A stretch of 64,000 nt of DNA, from NCBI GenBank assembly GCA_902612345.1, contig CACMDE010000006.1, forward strand, positions 1 through 64,000. Reading direction: 5' to 3'. How positions within the stretch are numbered: position 1 is the stretch's first letter; each line of letters begins with the position of its first letter. This stretch comes from an uncultured Pelagibacteraceae bacterium. Its GTDB lineage: Bacteria; Pseudomonadota; Alphaproteobacteria; Pelagibacterales; Pelagibacteraceae. The notes beneath the pieces were generated by a model. It searched no databases. It was given only the letters and a program-made list of their open reading frames with translations, and had not been told where the DNA came from. A program made the position numbers and the translations under genes. Below, piece by piece: positions 1-10,942 of this stretch.

Positions 1-300
1 TCTACTGGAATTTCTATAGCAATTCCAGATAACACAGAAGTTCAGATAAGGCCTAGATCTGGCTTAGCAATTAAAAATAATATATCTGTATTAAATACTC
101 CTGGAACAATAGATAGTGATTACCGTGGAGAGATTAAAGTTATTCTTTACAACCATGGTAATAAAGAATTTATCATAAATAATGAAGATAGAATTGCTCA
201 AATGGTATTAGTTCCTATAATCAAAGCTACTTTTGAAGAAGTGGAAAATCTTCCAGAAACTATAAGAGGTGAGGGTGGTTTTGGGTCTACAGGAAAATGA
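1..300 (+). CDS. dut: dUTP diphosphatase (dUTPase), C-terminal part
   Basis: Hydrolyses dUTP to dUMP and pyrophosphate, keeping uracil out of DNA and supplying dUMP for dTMP synthesis. The gene enters from the left edge, so the N-terminus is missing. The visible part has the trimeric dUTPase motifs in order: RPRSGLA, then a segment around [13 protein letters not shown], then DRIAQMV, and the C-terminal Gly-rich motif GEGGFGSTG that closes over the active site. The stop overlaps the next start (ATGA at 297-300), so the two genes are probably translationally coupled. Confidence 0.96.
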   Translation, partial: STGISIAIPDNTEVQIRPRSGLAIKNNISVLNTPGTIDSDYRGEIKVILYNHGNKEFIINNEDRIAQMVLVPIIKATFEEVENLPETIRGEGGFGSTGK

Positions 301-1049
301 AAAGCTATAAAAAAAACTATATAGATAGATACTCAAGGCAAATAGTTCTAAAAAATATTGGTATAGATGGTCAAAAAAAGATTAGTTCCTCAAAAGTATT
401 TATTATAGGTGCAGGAGGGCTTGGATGTCCTATTTCAGATTTATTATGTAGAGCGGGTGTTGGCGAAATTGGAATAATTGATCATGACAAAGTTTCTTTA
501 TCTAATCTGAATAGACAAACACTCTTTAATACAAATGATGTAAATAAATATAAAGTTGATGTATTAAAAAGGAAATTAAAAGAAATAAATCCTTTAGTAA
601 AAGTAAATATATTCAAAAAGAAAATATCACAAAAAAATATAGATAAATTAATATCTAAATATGATATTATTGTAGACGCATCAGATAATTTTAATACTAA
701 ATTTTTATTAAACGAAAAATCAATCCAATACAAAAAAAAACTCATTGTTGGAGCAATTAGCAGATTTGATGGACATATCTTCACTTTTAATTTTAAAAAA
801 AATAATAGCGCATGTTTGAAATGTTTTTATCAAGATCAGCCATCTGATGAAATTTTAAATTGTGATCAAGAAGGAATTCTTGGTACAACAGCAAGTCTTG
901 TTGGGTCCTTACAGGCAAATGAAATTTTAAAAATTATTATAGGTTCTAAAAATGTCTTAGATAATTCTATTTTAATTTTAAATACATTAAATTTGAAATT
1001 TAGAATAGTAAAATTTAAAAAAATAAAAAAATGTATATGCGTATCTTAA
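297..1049 (+). CDS. ThiF/MoeB/HesA-family adenylyltransferase
   Basis: An E1-like enzyme that adenylates the C-terminal Gly-Gly of a sulfur-carrier protein (MoaD or ThiS type) for molybdopterin or thiamine synthesis. The 250-residue protein has the nucleotide loop GAGGLG at residues 38-43, the R of NLNRQ at about 73, and the ASDN motif at 128-131. A CxxC zinc half-site lies at 173-176 and the candidate catalytic Cys is C189. The second zinc half-site at the C-terminus is CxC (246/248) rather than the usual CxxC. No carrier-protein gene is adjacent, so MoeB and ThiF cannot be told apart from context. Confidence 0.9.
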   Translation: MKSYKKNYIDRYSRQIVLKNIGIDGQKKISSSKVFIIGAGGLGCPISDLLCRAGVGEIGIIDHDKVSLSNLNRQTLFNTNDVNKYKVDVLKRKLKEINPLVKVNIFKKKISQKNIDKLISKYDIIVDASDNFNTKFLLNEKSIQYKKKLIVGAISRFDGHIFTFNFKKNNSACLKCFYQDQPSDEILNCDQEGILGTTASLVGSLQANEILKIIIGSKNVLDNSILILNTLNLKFRIVKFKKIKKCICVS

Positions 1050-1486
1050 TTTACATAATTTTTTATTTTTTTTTTATCTTTCAAATTCAAATTTCGATTG
1101 CTGAAGAATTTGTAATGCTAAAGAATAATAAAGTAAATGTTAGATATGGACCAAGTTTTGAATATCCAATTAAATATACGTATTTAAAAAAAAATCTACC
1201 TGTAAAAGTAATTGATAAAAAAGAAAATTTTAGAAGAATAATAGACCATAAACACAATAGTGGTTGGATACACACCTCACAGCTTAGAAAATCTTCTTCT
1301 GTGGTATTAGTAGAAAATCATCTTATTTTCTCTAAACCAACAAAGTTTTCTGAACCAATAGCTATAGCTGAAAAGGGTAAATTAATATTACTTAAAAAAT
1401 GTAAAGGAAATTGGTGTAAAACAAAAAATAAAAATATTTCTGGGTGGATATTATTTAACGAATTCTGGGGAAAATTACCTAATTAA
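1031..1486 (+). CDS. Exported bacterial SH3-domain protein
   Basis: A 151-residue protein with a hydrophobic N-terminal segment (about residues 4-24, ending SIAEEF) that looks like a Sec signal peptide. Two SH3-like repeats follow: one from about 27 to 85 (NVRYGPSFEYP, then SGWIHTSQL) and one from about 92 to 148 (ending ISGWILFNEFWG). Such domains usually bind peptidoglycan or other envelope partners; the specific role is unknown. It overlaps the upstream gene by 19 bases and the convergent oxygenase gene by 4, so it leaves no room for its own promoter or terminator. An alternative start is the Met at residue 3. Confidence 0.8.
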   Translation: MYMRILIYIIFYFFFIFQIQISIAEEFVMLKNNKVNVRYGPSFEYPIKYTYLKKNLPVKVIDKKENFRRIIDHKHNSGWIHTSQLRKSSSVVLVENHLIFSKPTKFSEPIAIAEKGKLILLKKCKGNWCKTKNKNISGWILFNEFWGKLPN

Positions 1487-2076
1487 TTAAAAGGATCCTC
1501 TAAAACACAAGCAACCAGGTGCACTCTTGCTTGTTCTCCTCCATTAAAAAAATTATGAAATTTTTTATTATTTGTAATTGTTGCTGTACCATCCGCGGGC
1601 ATGTGTTTAGCAATATTTTCAATTACCATCATACACCCTTTGTTTGTTACAATTGGTATATGCAATCTAGGTTCAGGATCTTTATGCCAACTTAGTGTTG
1701 ATCTTGGCTCTTTCAATAACAATCTTACTCTTCCAAGTTTAAATTTACTTTTTAAAGTCTCATATACTTCTTTAAAATATGTATCCTCGAATTCAGGAAC
1801 AAGCTCTGTGTATTTTGATTCATCGATATCTATGTCTCTAGAAACTTCTTTTCCAGTTTCATCAGCTATAGTCCAGTACTTACCACGAACATTGTTACCT
1901 TCCACTGAAGTATCATCATTTGGTATTCTATTAAGAGAAATGGCGCCAAAATGAGTAACTCCAGGAGATTTAAATTTTTTTCTCTCTAAAACTTTATCAA
2001 GATCTTCTCTAAGTCTTGATATATCAAATTTTAAACCTGGTACTTTATAAAAGTCCTCAAAACTCATTTCCGCCAT
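1483..2076 (-). CDS. 2-oxoglutarate/Fe(II)-dependent oxygenase, aspartyl/asparaginyl hydroxylase-like
   Basis: A 197-residue protein with the double-stranded beta-helix signature of a 2OG-Fe(II) oxygenase: H131-x-D133 in WHKDPEPRLHIPI, a distal His at 174 (HNFFNGG), and a basic residue for 2-oxoglutarate in ARVHLV (about 184-186). It resembles the aspartyl/asparaginyl beta-hydroxylase group, but the substrate cannot be told. The start has a good ribosome site (AAGGAAAA). It sits 11 bases downstream of katG on the same strand, so the two are almost certainly co-transcribed. That suggests, as inference only, a role in oxidative or iron stress. Confidence 0.75.
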   Translation of the reverse strand: MAEMSFEDFYKVPGLKFDISRLREDLDKVLERKKFKSPGVTHFGAISLNRIPNDDTSVEGNNVRGKYWTIADETGKEVSRDIDIDESKYTELVPEFEDTYFKEVYETLKSKFKLGRVRLLLKEPRSTLSWHKDPEPRLHIPIVTNKGCMMVIENIAKHMPADGTATITNNKKFHNFFNGGEQARVHLVACVLEDPFN

Positions 2077-2087
2077 AAGTTTTTCCT

Positions 2088-4313
<2,226 letters not shown>

Positions 4314-4325
4314 CTATTTAGACTA

Positions 4326-4354
4326 TATATAGAATCTTACCTTTAGAAAGTCAA
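4326..4354 (-). promoter_or_regulatory. Predicted sigma70-type promoter of katG
   Basis: On the minus strand, TTGACT (4349-4354) and TATATA (4326-4331) are separated by exactly 17 bases. This is one of the best -35/-10 matches in the window. A transcription start near 4318 would give a leader of about 17 bases containing the GGAGG ribosome site. The Fur-type box at 4359-4375 lies immediately upstream of the -35 element. Confidence 0.65.
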
Positions 4355-4358
4355 GTAG

Positions 4359-4375
4359 TTTAGAATGATTATAAA
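4359..4375. promoter_or_regulatory. Irr/PerR-type operator box upstream of katG
   Basis: TTTAGAATGATTATAAA is an imperfect inverted repeat. It differs by one base from TTTAGAA-N3-TTCTAAA, the alphaproteobacterial iron control element (Irr box) as I recall it, and its inner 15 bases differ by one from the PerR consensus TTATAATNATTATAA. It matches the box upstream of irr at 16 of 17 positions in opposite orientation. A further half-site TTTAGAA lies 17 bases away at 4342-4348, between the -35 and -10 elements. The box abuts the irr stop codon. Confidence 0.65.
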
Positions 4376-4795
4376 CTAGTTTTTTTTGGAGATTTTGATA
4401 GTTACTTCAATATCTTCAATTTTTTTTCCACTTGGAGGCGTGGGTGTTTTTTTTATTTCTACTTCTTGAGAATTAATATCAATTAGTTCTTTTGTTTGTT
4501 CGTCATAAAAATGATGATGTGACGATGTATTCGTGTCAAAATATGACATATCATTTCCAATACTAATTTCTTTTAAGTACCCTTTTTTTTTAAACGCATG
4601 AACTGTGTTATAAACAGTAGCTAATGAAATTTTTTGATTATATTGATTTTGAAGAATTTTAGTTAAATCGTTTACTGAAAAATGAAAAGTTTTTGATCTA
4701 TTAAATAGTATTTCGCAAATTTTAATTCTTTGTTTGGTTGGTCGCAAACCTGAATTTCTTAATTTTTCAATATAATTTGCTTCTATACTTGTCAT
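4376..4795 (-). CDS. irr: Fur-family regulator, Irr type (iron/haem response)
   Basis: A 139-residue winged-helix regulator. The DNA-binding part includes GLRPTKQRIKICEIL and the recognition helix region SLATVYNTVHAFKKKGYL. Residues SSHHHFYDE carry the His cluster typical of Irr. The CxxC zinc sites of Fur and PerR are absent, which favours Irr over PerR. The irr-fabA divergent arrangement is common in alphaproteobacteria. In that group Irr senses haem status and controls iron use and peroxide defence. Near-identical operator boxes before irr and katG suggest autoregulation and direct control of katG. The C-terminal tail is short. Confidence 0.85.
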   Translation of the reverse strand: MTSIEANYIEKLRNSGLRPTKQRIKICEILFNRSKTFHFSVNDLTKILQNQYNQKISLATVYNTVHAFKKKGYLKEISIGNDMSYFDTNTSSHHHFYDEQTKELIDINSQEVEIKKTPTPPSGKKIEDIEVTIKISKKN

Positions 4796-4797
4796 AC

Positions 4798-4814
4798 TTT
4801 ATAATTATTCTAAA
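4798..4814. promoter_or_regulatory. Irr/PerR-type operator box in the irr-fabA intergenic region
   Basis: TTTATAATTATTCTAAA is one mismatch from TTTAGAA-N3-TTCTAAA and, read in reverse, 16 of 17 identical to the katG box. It begins three bases downstream of the predicted irr -10 element, so it should cover the irr transcription start and block it. It also lies 51 bases before fabA, so an effect on the fab operon is possible. Confidence 0.65.
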
Positions 4815-4816
4815 CT

Positions 4817-4845
4817 ATAGTAATGTCATATTTGTTCGAAATCAA
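4817..4845 (-). promoter_or_regulatory. Predicted promoter of irr
   Basis: On the minus strand, TTGATT (4840-4845) and TACTAT (4817-4822) are separated by 17 bases. The predicted transcription start falls inside the operator box at 4798-4814, the classical layout for a self-repressing regulator. Confidence 0.55.
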
Positions 4846-4864
4846 GTATTAAGGTTAAACTTTT

Positions 4865-5365
4865 ATGAAAAAAAATTCCTATACCTATAATGAATTAATT
4901 AACTGCGGAGAAGGCGGGTTATTTGGTCCAGGAAATGCAAAATTACCTCTTCCACCAATGCTGATGTTTGACAGAATTACCGAAATTAGTGAAAATACAG
5001 GAAACTATAAAAAAGGGCTGGTTAAAGCAGAATTAGATATTAAAAATGATTTGTGGTTCTTTAATTGTCACTTTAAAGAGGATCCTGTAATGCCTGGATG
5101 TTTAGGTTTAGATGCTATGTGGCAGTTAGTAGGGTTTTATCTTGGCTGGCTTGGAAATCCTGGAAGAGGAAGAGCTTTGGGAGTTAGTAATGTAAAATTT
5201 ACAGGTGAGGTTCTTAAAAATGTCAAAATGGCAACTTATGAAATTGATATGAAAAGAATTCTCATAAAAGGAGAAACTACAGTAGGTCTTGCTAATGGAA
5301 TATTGTTAGCAGATGGGGAAAAAATTTATTCAGCTGAAAACTTAAAAGTGGGATTATTTAAATAA
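4865..5365 (+). CDS. fabA: 3-hydroxydecanoyl-ACP dehydratase/isomerase
   Basis: Dehydrates 3-hydroxyacyl-ACP and isomerises trans-2-decenoyl-ACP to cis-3-decenoyl-ACP, the branch point for anaerobic-type unsaturated fatty acid synthesis in the cytoplasm. The 166-residue hot-dog protein has catalytic H69 ([13 protein letters not shown]) and D83 (GLDAMWQL). It heads a three-gene operon; its stop shares a base with the fabB start (TAATG). It is divergent from irr, a conserved alphaproteobacterial arrangement. Confidence 0.97.
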   Translation: MKKNSYTYNELINCGEGGLFGPGNAKLPLPPMLMFDRITEISENTGNYKKGLVKAELDIKNDLWFFNCHFKEDPVMPGCLGLDAMWQLVGFYLGWLGNPGRGRALGVSNVKFTGEVLKNVKMATYEIDMKRILIKGETTVGLANGILLADGEKIYSAENLKVGLFK

Positions 5366-6579
5366 TGAGAAGAGTTGTAATAACAGGATTAGGTATAGTT
5401 TCTTGTTTAGGAAATAATCAAGAGGAAGTTAAACAATCATTATTAAATTCGAAATCAGGTATTTCTTTTTCTGAGGAATATAAAGAACACAATCTAAAAA
5501 GTCATATTCATGGTAAACCAAAAATAAAGCTCGAAGATCATATAGATAGAAAAACTATTAGATTTATGGGGTCGGGTTCTGCATATAATTATATTGCTAT
5601 GAAAGAGGCAATTGAAGACTCTGGGTTAAATGATAAAGAAGTAAGTAATTTTAAAACTGGAATTGTAATGGGATCAGGTGGACCCTCAATTGAAAATGTT
5701 ATTTTAGCAGCTGATAAGACAAGGGCTAAAACTCCTAAATTGATGGGACCTTTTATTGTTCCAAGAACCATGGCTAGTACTGCCTCGGCAACACTTGCGG
5801 TTCCATTTAAAATAAAGGGTACTAACTATACAATGAGCTCAGCCTGTGCAACTAGTGGACATTGTATTGGAAATTCAATGGAACTTATTCAAATGGGAAA
5901 GCAAGATGTTGTTTTCGCTGGAGGTAGTGAAGAAATTCACTGGGCAATGACGGCAATGTTTGATGCGATGACAGCTTTATCATCAAAATATAATAGTACT
6001 CCTGAAAAAGCGTCAAGAGCATATGATAAAACTAGAGATGGTTTTGTTATAGCAGGAGGAGCTGGTGTATTAGTGCTTGAAGATTACGACCACGCTAAAG
6101 CTAGGGGAGCAAAAATTTATGCTGAATTGACAGGTTACGGAGCAACCTCGGATGGATATGACATGGTAGCACCATCTGGCGAAGGGGCTGTTAGGTGTAT
6201 GAAAATGGCACTTGCAACTTCAAAAAATAAAATCGATTATTTAAATACTCATGGTACCTCAACTCCAGTTGGAGATATAACTGAATTAAATGCTGTAGGT
6301 GAAACATTTGGAAAAGATATACCTAAAATAAGTTCAACAAAATCATTGTCAGGCCATCCTCTTGGAGCTGCATCAGTTCATGAAGCAATATACAGCTTAA
6401 TAATGATGAAAAATAATTTTATAACAGCTTCTGCAAACATAAATGATATGGACGAAGAGGCAAAAAAATTTCCAATTGTCAGACAAACTGAAAAAAATGT
6501 TGAATTAAATTCTGTTATGTCCAATAGTTTTGGCTTTGGTGGGACTAATGCTACTTTAATATTTGAAAAGGCAAAATAA
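5365..6579 (+). CDS. fabB: 3-oxoacyl-ACP synthase I
   Basis: The condensing enzyme that elongates the cis-unsaturated acyl chains made by FabA. The 404-residue thiolase-fold protein has nucleophile C161 in MSSACATSG, a catalytic His in [12 protein letters not shown] (about 297), the second His in LSGHPLGAA (about 332), and the C-terminal Gly-rich [11 protein letters not shown]. Pairing with FabA makes FabB more likely than FabF. It is linked to both neighbours by one-base TAATG overlaps. Confidence 0.96.
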   Translation: MRRVVITGLGIVSCLGNNQEEVKQSLLNSKSGISFSEEYKEHNLKSHIHGKPKIKLEDHIDRKTIRFMGSGSAYNYIAMKEAIEDSGLNDKEVSNFKTGIVMGSGGPSIENVILAADKTRAKTPKLMGPFIVPRTMASTASATLAVPFKIKGTNYTMSSACATSGHCIGNSMELIQMGKQDVVFAGGSEEIHWAMTAMFDAMTALSSKYNSTPEKASRAYDKTRDGFVIAGGAGVLVLEDYDHAKARGAKIYAELTGYGATSDGYDMVAPSGEGAVRCMKMALATSKNKIDYLNTHGTSTPVGDITELNAVGETFGKDIPKISSTKSLSGHPLGAASVHEAIYSLIMMKNNFITASANINDMDEEAKKFPIVRQTEKNVELNSVMSNSFGFGGTNATLIFEKAK

Positions 6580-7364
6580 TGAGCTTAATGAAGGGCAAAA
6601 AGGGACTAATAATGGGTGTTGCTAACGAAAGATCTATTGCTTGGGGTATTTCTCAAAAACTTGCTGAAGCGGGAGCTGAACTTGCATTCACTTACCTAGG
6701 TGATGCTTTAAAAAAAAGAGTAGTACCGTTAGCTGAAAAATTAAATTCAAAAGTAACATTTAGTTGTGATGTTGAAAAAAACGAAGATATTATAAAATTG
6801 TTTGAGGATATTAAATCTAGATGGGGTGAAATTGATTTTGTTGTTCATGCAATCGCTTTCTCGGATAAATCTGAACTTTCAGGGGAATATTTAAATACTA
6901 CCAGAGAAAACTTTCTAAGGAGTATGCTTGTTTCATGTTTTTCCTTTACAGAAGTTGCTAGAGAAGCGGCAAAAATAATGAAACCATATGGAAGTATGGT
7001 TACACTTACATATGAGTCAACTAAAGCTATTCCCAACTATAATGTTATGGGTGTTTGTAAATCAGCATTAGAAGCAAGTGTTAAATATTTAGCAAGAGAT
7101 TTGGGAAAGAAACAAATCAGAGTGAATGCAATTAGTGCTGGACCTATAAAAACACTTGCAGCTTCAGCTATAGGTGATGCTAAATTTTTATACAAATGGA
7201 ATGAGGACCATTCCTTCTTAAAAAGAAATGTAGACATACATGATGTAGGAAATTCAGCTTTATATCTATTAAGTGAATTAGCAGGAGGTGTAACAGGTGA
7301 AATTCATTATGTAGATGCAGGATATAATAAAGTTGGTATGCCAGATCCAAAAAACTTTAGTTAG
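6579..7364 (+). CDS. fabI: Enoyl-ACP reductase (NADH)
   Basis: Reduces trans-2-enoyl-ACP in the last step of each fatty-acid elongation cycle. The 261-residue short-chain dehydrogenase has the FabI-type nucleotide site GVANERSIAWGI (13-24) in place of GxxxGxG, and the catalytic Y154 and K161 (NYNVMGVCK). The C-terminus GxxHYVDAGYN is typical of FabI. It is the last gene of the fabA-fabB-fabI operon and ends six bases from the convergent methyltransferase gene; I see no terminator hairpin between them. Confidence 0.96.
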   Translation: MSLMKGKKGLIMGVANERSIAWGISQKLAEAGAELAFTYLGDALKKRVVPLAEKLNSKVTFSCDVEKNEDIIKLFEDIKSRWGEIDFVVHAIAFSDKSELSGEYLNTTRENFLRSMLVSCFSFTEVAREAAKIMKPYGSMVTLTYESTKAIPNYNVMGVCKSALEASVKYLARDLGKKQIRVNAISAGPIKTLAASAIGDAKFLYKWNEDHSFLKRNVDIHDVGNSALYLLSELAGGVTGEIHYVDAGYNKVGMPDPKNFS

Positions 7365-7370
7365 TTTGAT

Positions 7371-8231
7371 CTAAATTTTTTTACAATCAACTACCATAGC
7401 TGAAGCTAACAAATACCCTCTCCAATCTGATGGATCTTCCATTTTCCAAGAATTTTTTCTATAATAAATTTTATCAAAGTTTTCAAATAAAGGTGGAAGA
7501 GGGTGATAGTGATAAAAATACAAATTTTCAACAATAAAACCTAATTTTTTCATTTCAGTATTTATCGTAAGTGGATTATGAGGTTTGTGATTAACAACAC
7601 CTTTTTCGTCAATATTTTTAAATTTATATTTTCTTCTGTCAGAAAAGTTTTTAGTCAAGCTTATATATTTTTGTTTCCACTCTTTTTTGAGATACTTTAG
7701 TTCGTATAAATCATCTAAGAATTTTTTAGTATAGTTATTTAAAGTCGCTATATCGAATAATCTATTTCTTGCTGAAAAAATAATTCTACCATTTCGTTTA
7801 AGTTTTTTTTTCTGATTCAAAATTGTTTTTTTAAAATTTTTAGAATAGTAAAATGCACCCATGCCTAAAATACAATCTACTGAACTATTTTTTACTTTTT
7901 TCGGATTTTCAAAATCATCGTAAAATATTAAATCAGATGAAAATTTATTTTCCTTAAGATTTTCTTTTGCCTTAATAACCATGTTTTTTGCCTTATCATA
8001 TCCTCTTATATTAAAACCTTTTTTTTTAATATAGATCAATGGCATTCCTGCGCCACAGCCAGCATCTATAATATTTTTTGGTTTATGTTTTTTTAGAAGA
8101 TTTACAAATATTTCTAATCTTTTTACATTTGCAGGATATCTTATATCTAATCTAAATTTTTTGTACATTTCAGCATATTCATCAACTGAATATTTACTGT
8201 TAAAATGCTTGAAGGCTTTTGTTTTTTTCAT
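7371..8231 (-). CDS. Class I SAM-dependent methyltransferase
   Basis: A methyltransferase of unknown substrate. The SAM-binding motif I is IIDAGCGAGMPL, followed by an acidic motif around GYDKAKNM and motif IV near DCILGMGAFYY. I place the start at the Met of MKKTKAFKHF, giving 286 residues, because the upstream extension in this frame would run back into pnp. With this start the gene begins ten bases after the pnp stop and probably ends the nusA-infB-rbfA-rpsO-pnp transcript. The C-terminal half is very Lys/Asn/Tyr-rich, and I do not recognise a subfamily. Confidence 0.8.
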   Translation of the reverse strand: MKKTKAFKHFNSKYSVDEYAEMYKKFRLDIRYPANVKRLEIFVNLLKKHKPKNIIDAGCGAGMPLIYIKKKGFNIRGYDKAKNMVIKAKENLKENKFSSDLIFYDDFENPKKVKNSSVDCILGMGAFYYSKNFKKTILNQKKKLKRNGRIIFSARNRLFDIATLNNYTKKFLDDLYELKYLKKEWKQKYISLTKNFSDRRKYKFKNIDEKGVVNHKPHNPLTINTEMKKLGFIVENLYFYHYHPLPPLFENFDKIYYRKNSWKMEDPSDWRGYLLASAMVVDCKKI

Positions 8232-8241
8232 TTTGTATAGG

Positions 8242-10314
8242 TTATGTTGAGGCTTGTTTAATCGAAAGTTTAACTTTACCTCTATCAAAACCAATTACTT
8301 TTACTTTTACCTCATCTCCTTCTTTAACTACATCAGTAACTTTAGCTACTCTTTTATCGGCAAGTTCTGAAATATGTACAAGACCATCTTGTTTTCCTAG
8401 AAAATTTACAAATGCACCAAACTCCATAATTTTCATAACTTTGCCATTATAGATTTTATTCATCTCTGGTTTTGCTGTTAAATCTTTAATCATTTGCATT
8501 GCTTTATTTCTCGACTCTTCGTCTGGTGCAGCTACAGTAACTACCCCCTCGTCATTGATGTCAACTTTAGCACTAGAAAGTTCAACGATTTCTCTTATTG
8601 TTGCTCCGCCTTTTCCAATAACAGTTGCGATATCTTTTTTATCTACTGTTATTTTTTCCATTTTTGGCGTGTGCTTACCAACATTATCTCTTGATTTAGA
8701 AATAGCTTTATTCATTTCACCTAAAATATGAATACGTCCATCTTTGGCTTGTTTTAAAGCCTGTTCCATGATTTCAAATGTTATACCAGTTATTTTGATA
8801 TCCATCTGAAGTGATGTTATTCCTTCTTTGGTTCCAGCAACTTTAAAATCCATATCGCCTAAATGATCTTCGTCGCCAAGAATGTCTGATAAAACACTAA
8901 AGTCATCTCCCTCTTTAATTAATCCCATAGCAATACCTGCAACTGGTTCTTTTATAGGGACGCCCGCATCCATTAATGCTAAAGAAGTTCCGCAAACGGT
9001 TGCCATTGAAGATGAACCATTAGACTCTGTTATTTCTGAAACTATTCTAAAAGTATATGGAAAAATTTCTTTAGGCGGTAAAGATGAGTTTATTGCTCTC
9101 CAAGCAAGTTTTCCATGCCCAATTTCTCTTCTTCCAGTTCCAATTCTTCCAGTTTCTCCAACTGAGAATGGTGGAAAATTATAATGAAGCATAAATCTTT
9201 CTTTTTGCAAACCATCTAAACTCTCAATTTTTTGCTCATCATCTGATGTGCCAAGTGTAGTTGTTACAATTGCTTGTGTTTCTCCTCTTGTAAACAACGC
9301 TGAGCCATGAACTCTTGGTAAAATTCCCACTTCACAAACTATTGGTCTTACATCTGACAAGCCTCTTCCGTCTATACGGTTTTTATTCTTTAAAATATCA
9401 GTTCTTACAATTATTTTTTCTAAATTTTTAAGTTCAGAATTTACATCCAGATCTGTTATCTCTTCCTTTTCCTCATAAAGTTTCTTTGCTTTGTCTGTTA
9501 TTTCAGAGATCATATTTGATCTTTCTTGTTTATCTCTTATAGAAAAAGCTTTCTTCAATTCTTCTGAAAACTCAGACTCTAATTTCTTTTTTACTTCAGA
9601 AAGATCTTTTTTCTCTACGACCCAATCTGTTTTTTTACATTCTTTTGCCAAGTCCTCAATCATTTGAATCACAGGAACAAATCCCTCATGACCAAACTTA
9701 ACCGCATTTAACATTTCTTCCTCTGTTAACCCTCTAGCTTCAGACTCTACCATTAAAACTGCGTCTTTAGTTCCAGCAACTACTAGATCTAACTTAGAGT
9801 TTTTAAGCTCAATCTTTGAAGGATTTAAAATATATTTTCCATCAATAAAGCCTACTCTAGATGCTCCCACAGGTCCTAAAAAAGGCATTCCAGATATTGC
9901 AAGTGCAGCTGATGAAGCAATAATTGATAAAATATCAGCTTCATTCTCTTTATCATAAGAGATGACTGTTGGAAGAACTTGAACTTCGTTCTTAAATTCA
10001 TCTGGGAACAATGGTCGTATAGGTCTATCAATAAGTCTTGAAATTAATGTTTCACTCTCAGTTGGTCTCGCCTCCCTTTTAAAATATCCACCAGGAATTT
10101 TCCCTGCTGCATAATATTTTTCTTGATAATTTACTGATAGAGGAAAATAATCTATTTCTGGATTTACCTTTTTTGCCCCAACTGCTGTTGCTAAAACAAC
10201 AGTTTCTCCACATTGTGCAATTATTGCACCGTCTGCTTGTCTTGCTATTTTTCCTGTTTCTAAACTTATTTTTTTTCCTGCTACTTCTATTTCTTTTTTT
10301 ATTATCTTAAACAT
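8242..10314 (-). CDS. pnp: Polyribonucleotide nucleotidyltransferase (PNPase)
   Basis: A phosphorolytic 3'-5' exoribonuclease of mRNA turnover, normally trimeric. The 690-residue protein has two RNase PH-like domains (about 1-215 and 300-535; [21 protein letters not shown] lies in the second), a KH domain (about 550-610, [12 protein letters not shown]), and an S1 domain (about 620-688, [17 protein letters not shown]). It lies one base from the rpsO stop, the classic rpsO-pnp pair. Confidence 0.98.
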   Translation of the reverse strand: MFKIIKKEIEVAGKKISLETGKIARQADGAIIAQCGETVVLATAVGAKKVNPEIDYFPLSVNYQEKYYAAGKIPGGYFKREARPTESETLISRLIDRPIRPLFPDEFKNEVQVLPTVISYDKENEADILSIIASSAALAISGMPFLGPVGASRVGFIDGKYILNPSKIELKNSKLDLVVAGTKDAVLMVESEARGLTEEEMLNAVKFGHEGFVPVIQMIEDLAKECKKTDWVVEKKDLSEVKKKLESEFSEELKKAFSIRDKQERSNMISEITDKAKKLYEEKEEITDLDVNSELKNLEKIIVRTDILKNKNRIDGRGLSDVRPIVCEVGILPRVHGSALFTRGETQAIVTTTLGTSDDEQKIESLDGLQKERFMLHYNFPPFSVGETGRIGTGRREIGHGKLAWRAINSSLPPKEIFPYTFRIVSEITESNGSSSMATVCGTSLALMDAGVPIKEPVAGIAMGLIKEGDDFSVLSDILGDEDHLGDMDFKVAGTKEGITSLQMDIKITGITFEIMEQALKQAKDGRIHILGEMNKAISKSRDNVGKHTPKMEKITVDKKDIATVIGKGGATIREIVELSSAKVDINDEGVVTVAAPDEESRNKAMQMIKDLTAKPEMNKIYNGKVMKIMEFGAFVNFLGKQDGLVHISELADKRVAKVTDVVKEGDEVKVKVIGFDRGKVKLSIKQAST

Positions 10315-10563
10315 TTACTTCCTTAAATTTAATTTCGAAATTACTAATTTATATGACTCCATATTATTCCTCTTCAAATAGTCTAATAATTTCTTTCTTT
10401 TATTTACCGCTTTAATTAGTCCAACAGAAGAGTGTTTATCTTTTTTAAACTTTTTAATATGTTCAGATAAATTCTCTATTTTTGCTGTTAGCTGTGATAT
10501 TTGTACTTCTGATGAGCCAGTATCTTTATCATGTCTTGCTACTTCTTTCATTTTTTTCTCCAT
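10315..10563 (-). CDS. rpsO: 30S ribosomal protein S15
   Basis: Binds 16S rRNA helices 20-22 early in 30S assembly. The 82-residue protein has [25 protein letters not shown] and [12 protein letters not shown]. It is about seven residues shorter at the N-terminus than the usual 89. No in-frame ATG lies between this start and an upstream stop, so the short form appears genuine. truB, which normally separates rbfA and rpsO, is absent. Confidence 0.97.
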   Translation of the reverse strand: MEKKMKEVARHDKDTGSSEVQISQLTAKIENLSEHIKKFKKDKHSSVGLIKAVNKRKKLLDYLKRNNMESYKLVISKLNLRK

Positions 10564-10576
10564 TACTACATTTCTT

Positions 10577-10942
10577 TTATTTTTGTGTTTTTCTAATTAA
10601 ATTTTCAATCTTCTCAGCATAGTCAAATGAGTCATCATTAACAAAAAAAAGTTTTGGTAAAAATTTTACCATTATTTTTTTCGATAAAACTTTTCTAATT
10701 ACAAATGAAAATTCTTTTAATTTATCTATTACTTTTTCAGTATCCTTGCCGCCCAGAGGTATTACAAAAATTTTTGCAGTTTTCAAATCTGGACTCATTC
10801 TTACTTCAGTTACAGTTATAGATTTTGTATCTATCTCAGAGATTTTTGCCTCTTCTCTTAAGAAAATCATACTCAAAGCCTGTTTAATCATCTCACCAAC
10901 TCTCAATTGTCTTTGCGATACAGGTTTCCCTAATTTACTCAT
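10577..10942 (-). CDS. rbfA: 30S ribosome-binding factor A
   Basis: A KH-type assembly factor that binds the immature 30S subunit near the 5' end of 16S rRNA. The 121-residue protein starts [19 protein letters not shown] and contains [22 protein letters not shown], both characteristic. It overlaps infB by four bases (ATGA type), which suggests coupled translation, and is followed directly by rpsO. Confidence 0.95.
   Translation of the reverse strand: MSKLGKPVSQRQLRVGEMIKQALSMIFLREEAKISEIDTKSITVTEVRMSPDLKTAKIFVIPLGGKDTEKVIDKLKEFSFVIRKVLSKKIMVKFLPKLFFVNDDSFDYAEKIENLIRKTQK

Noticed and set aside
8232-8294. Upstream extension of the methyltransferase gene
   Set aside because: It runs 53 bases back into pnp and adds no family sequence; ATG at 8231 is cleaner.
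8882-9184. Antisense open frame of 100 codons within pnp, and similar long antisense frames in infB, dnaK, maeB and elsewhere
   Set aside because: They mirror strongly conserved genes on the other strand, have no family features or ribosome sites, and are explained by codon bias.
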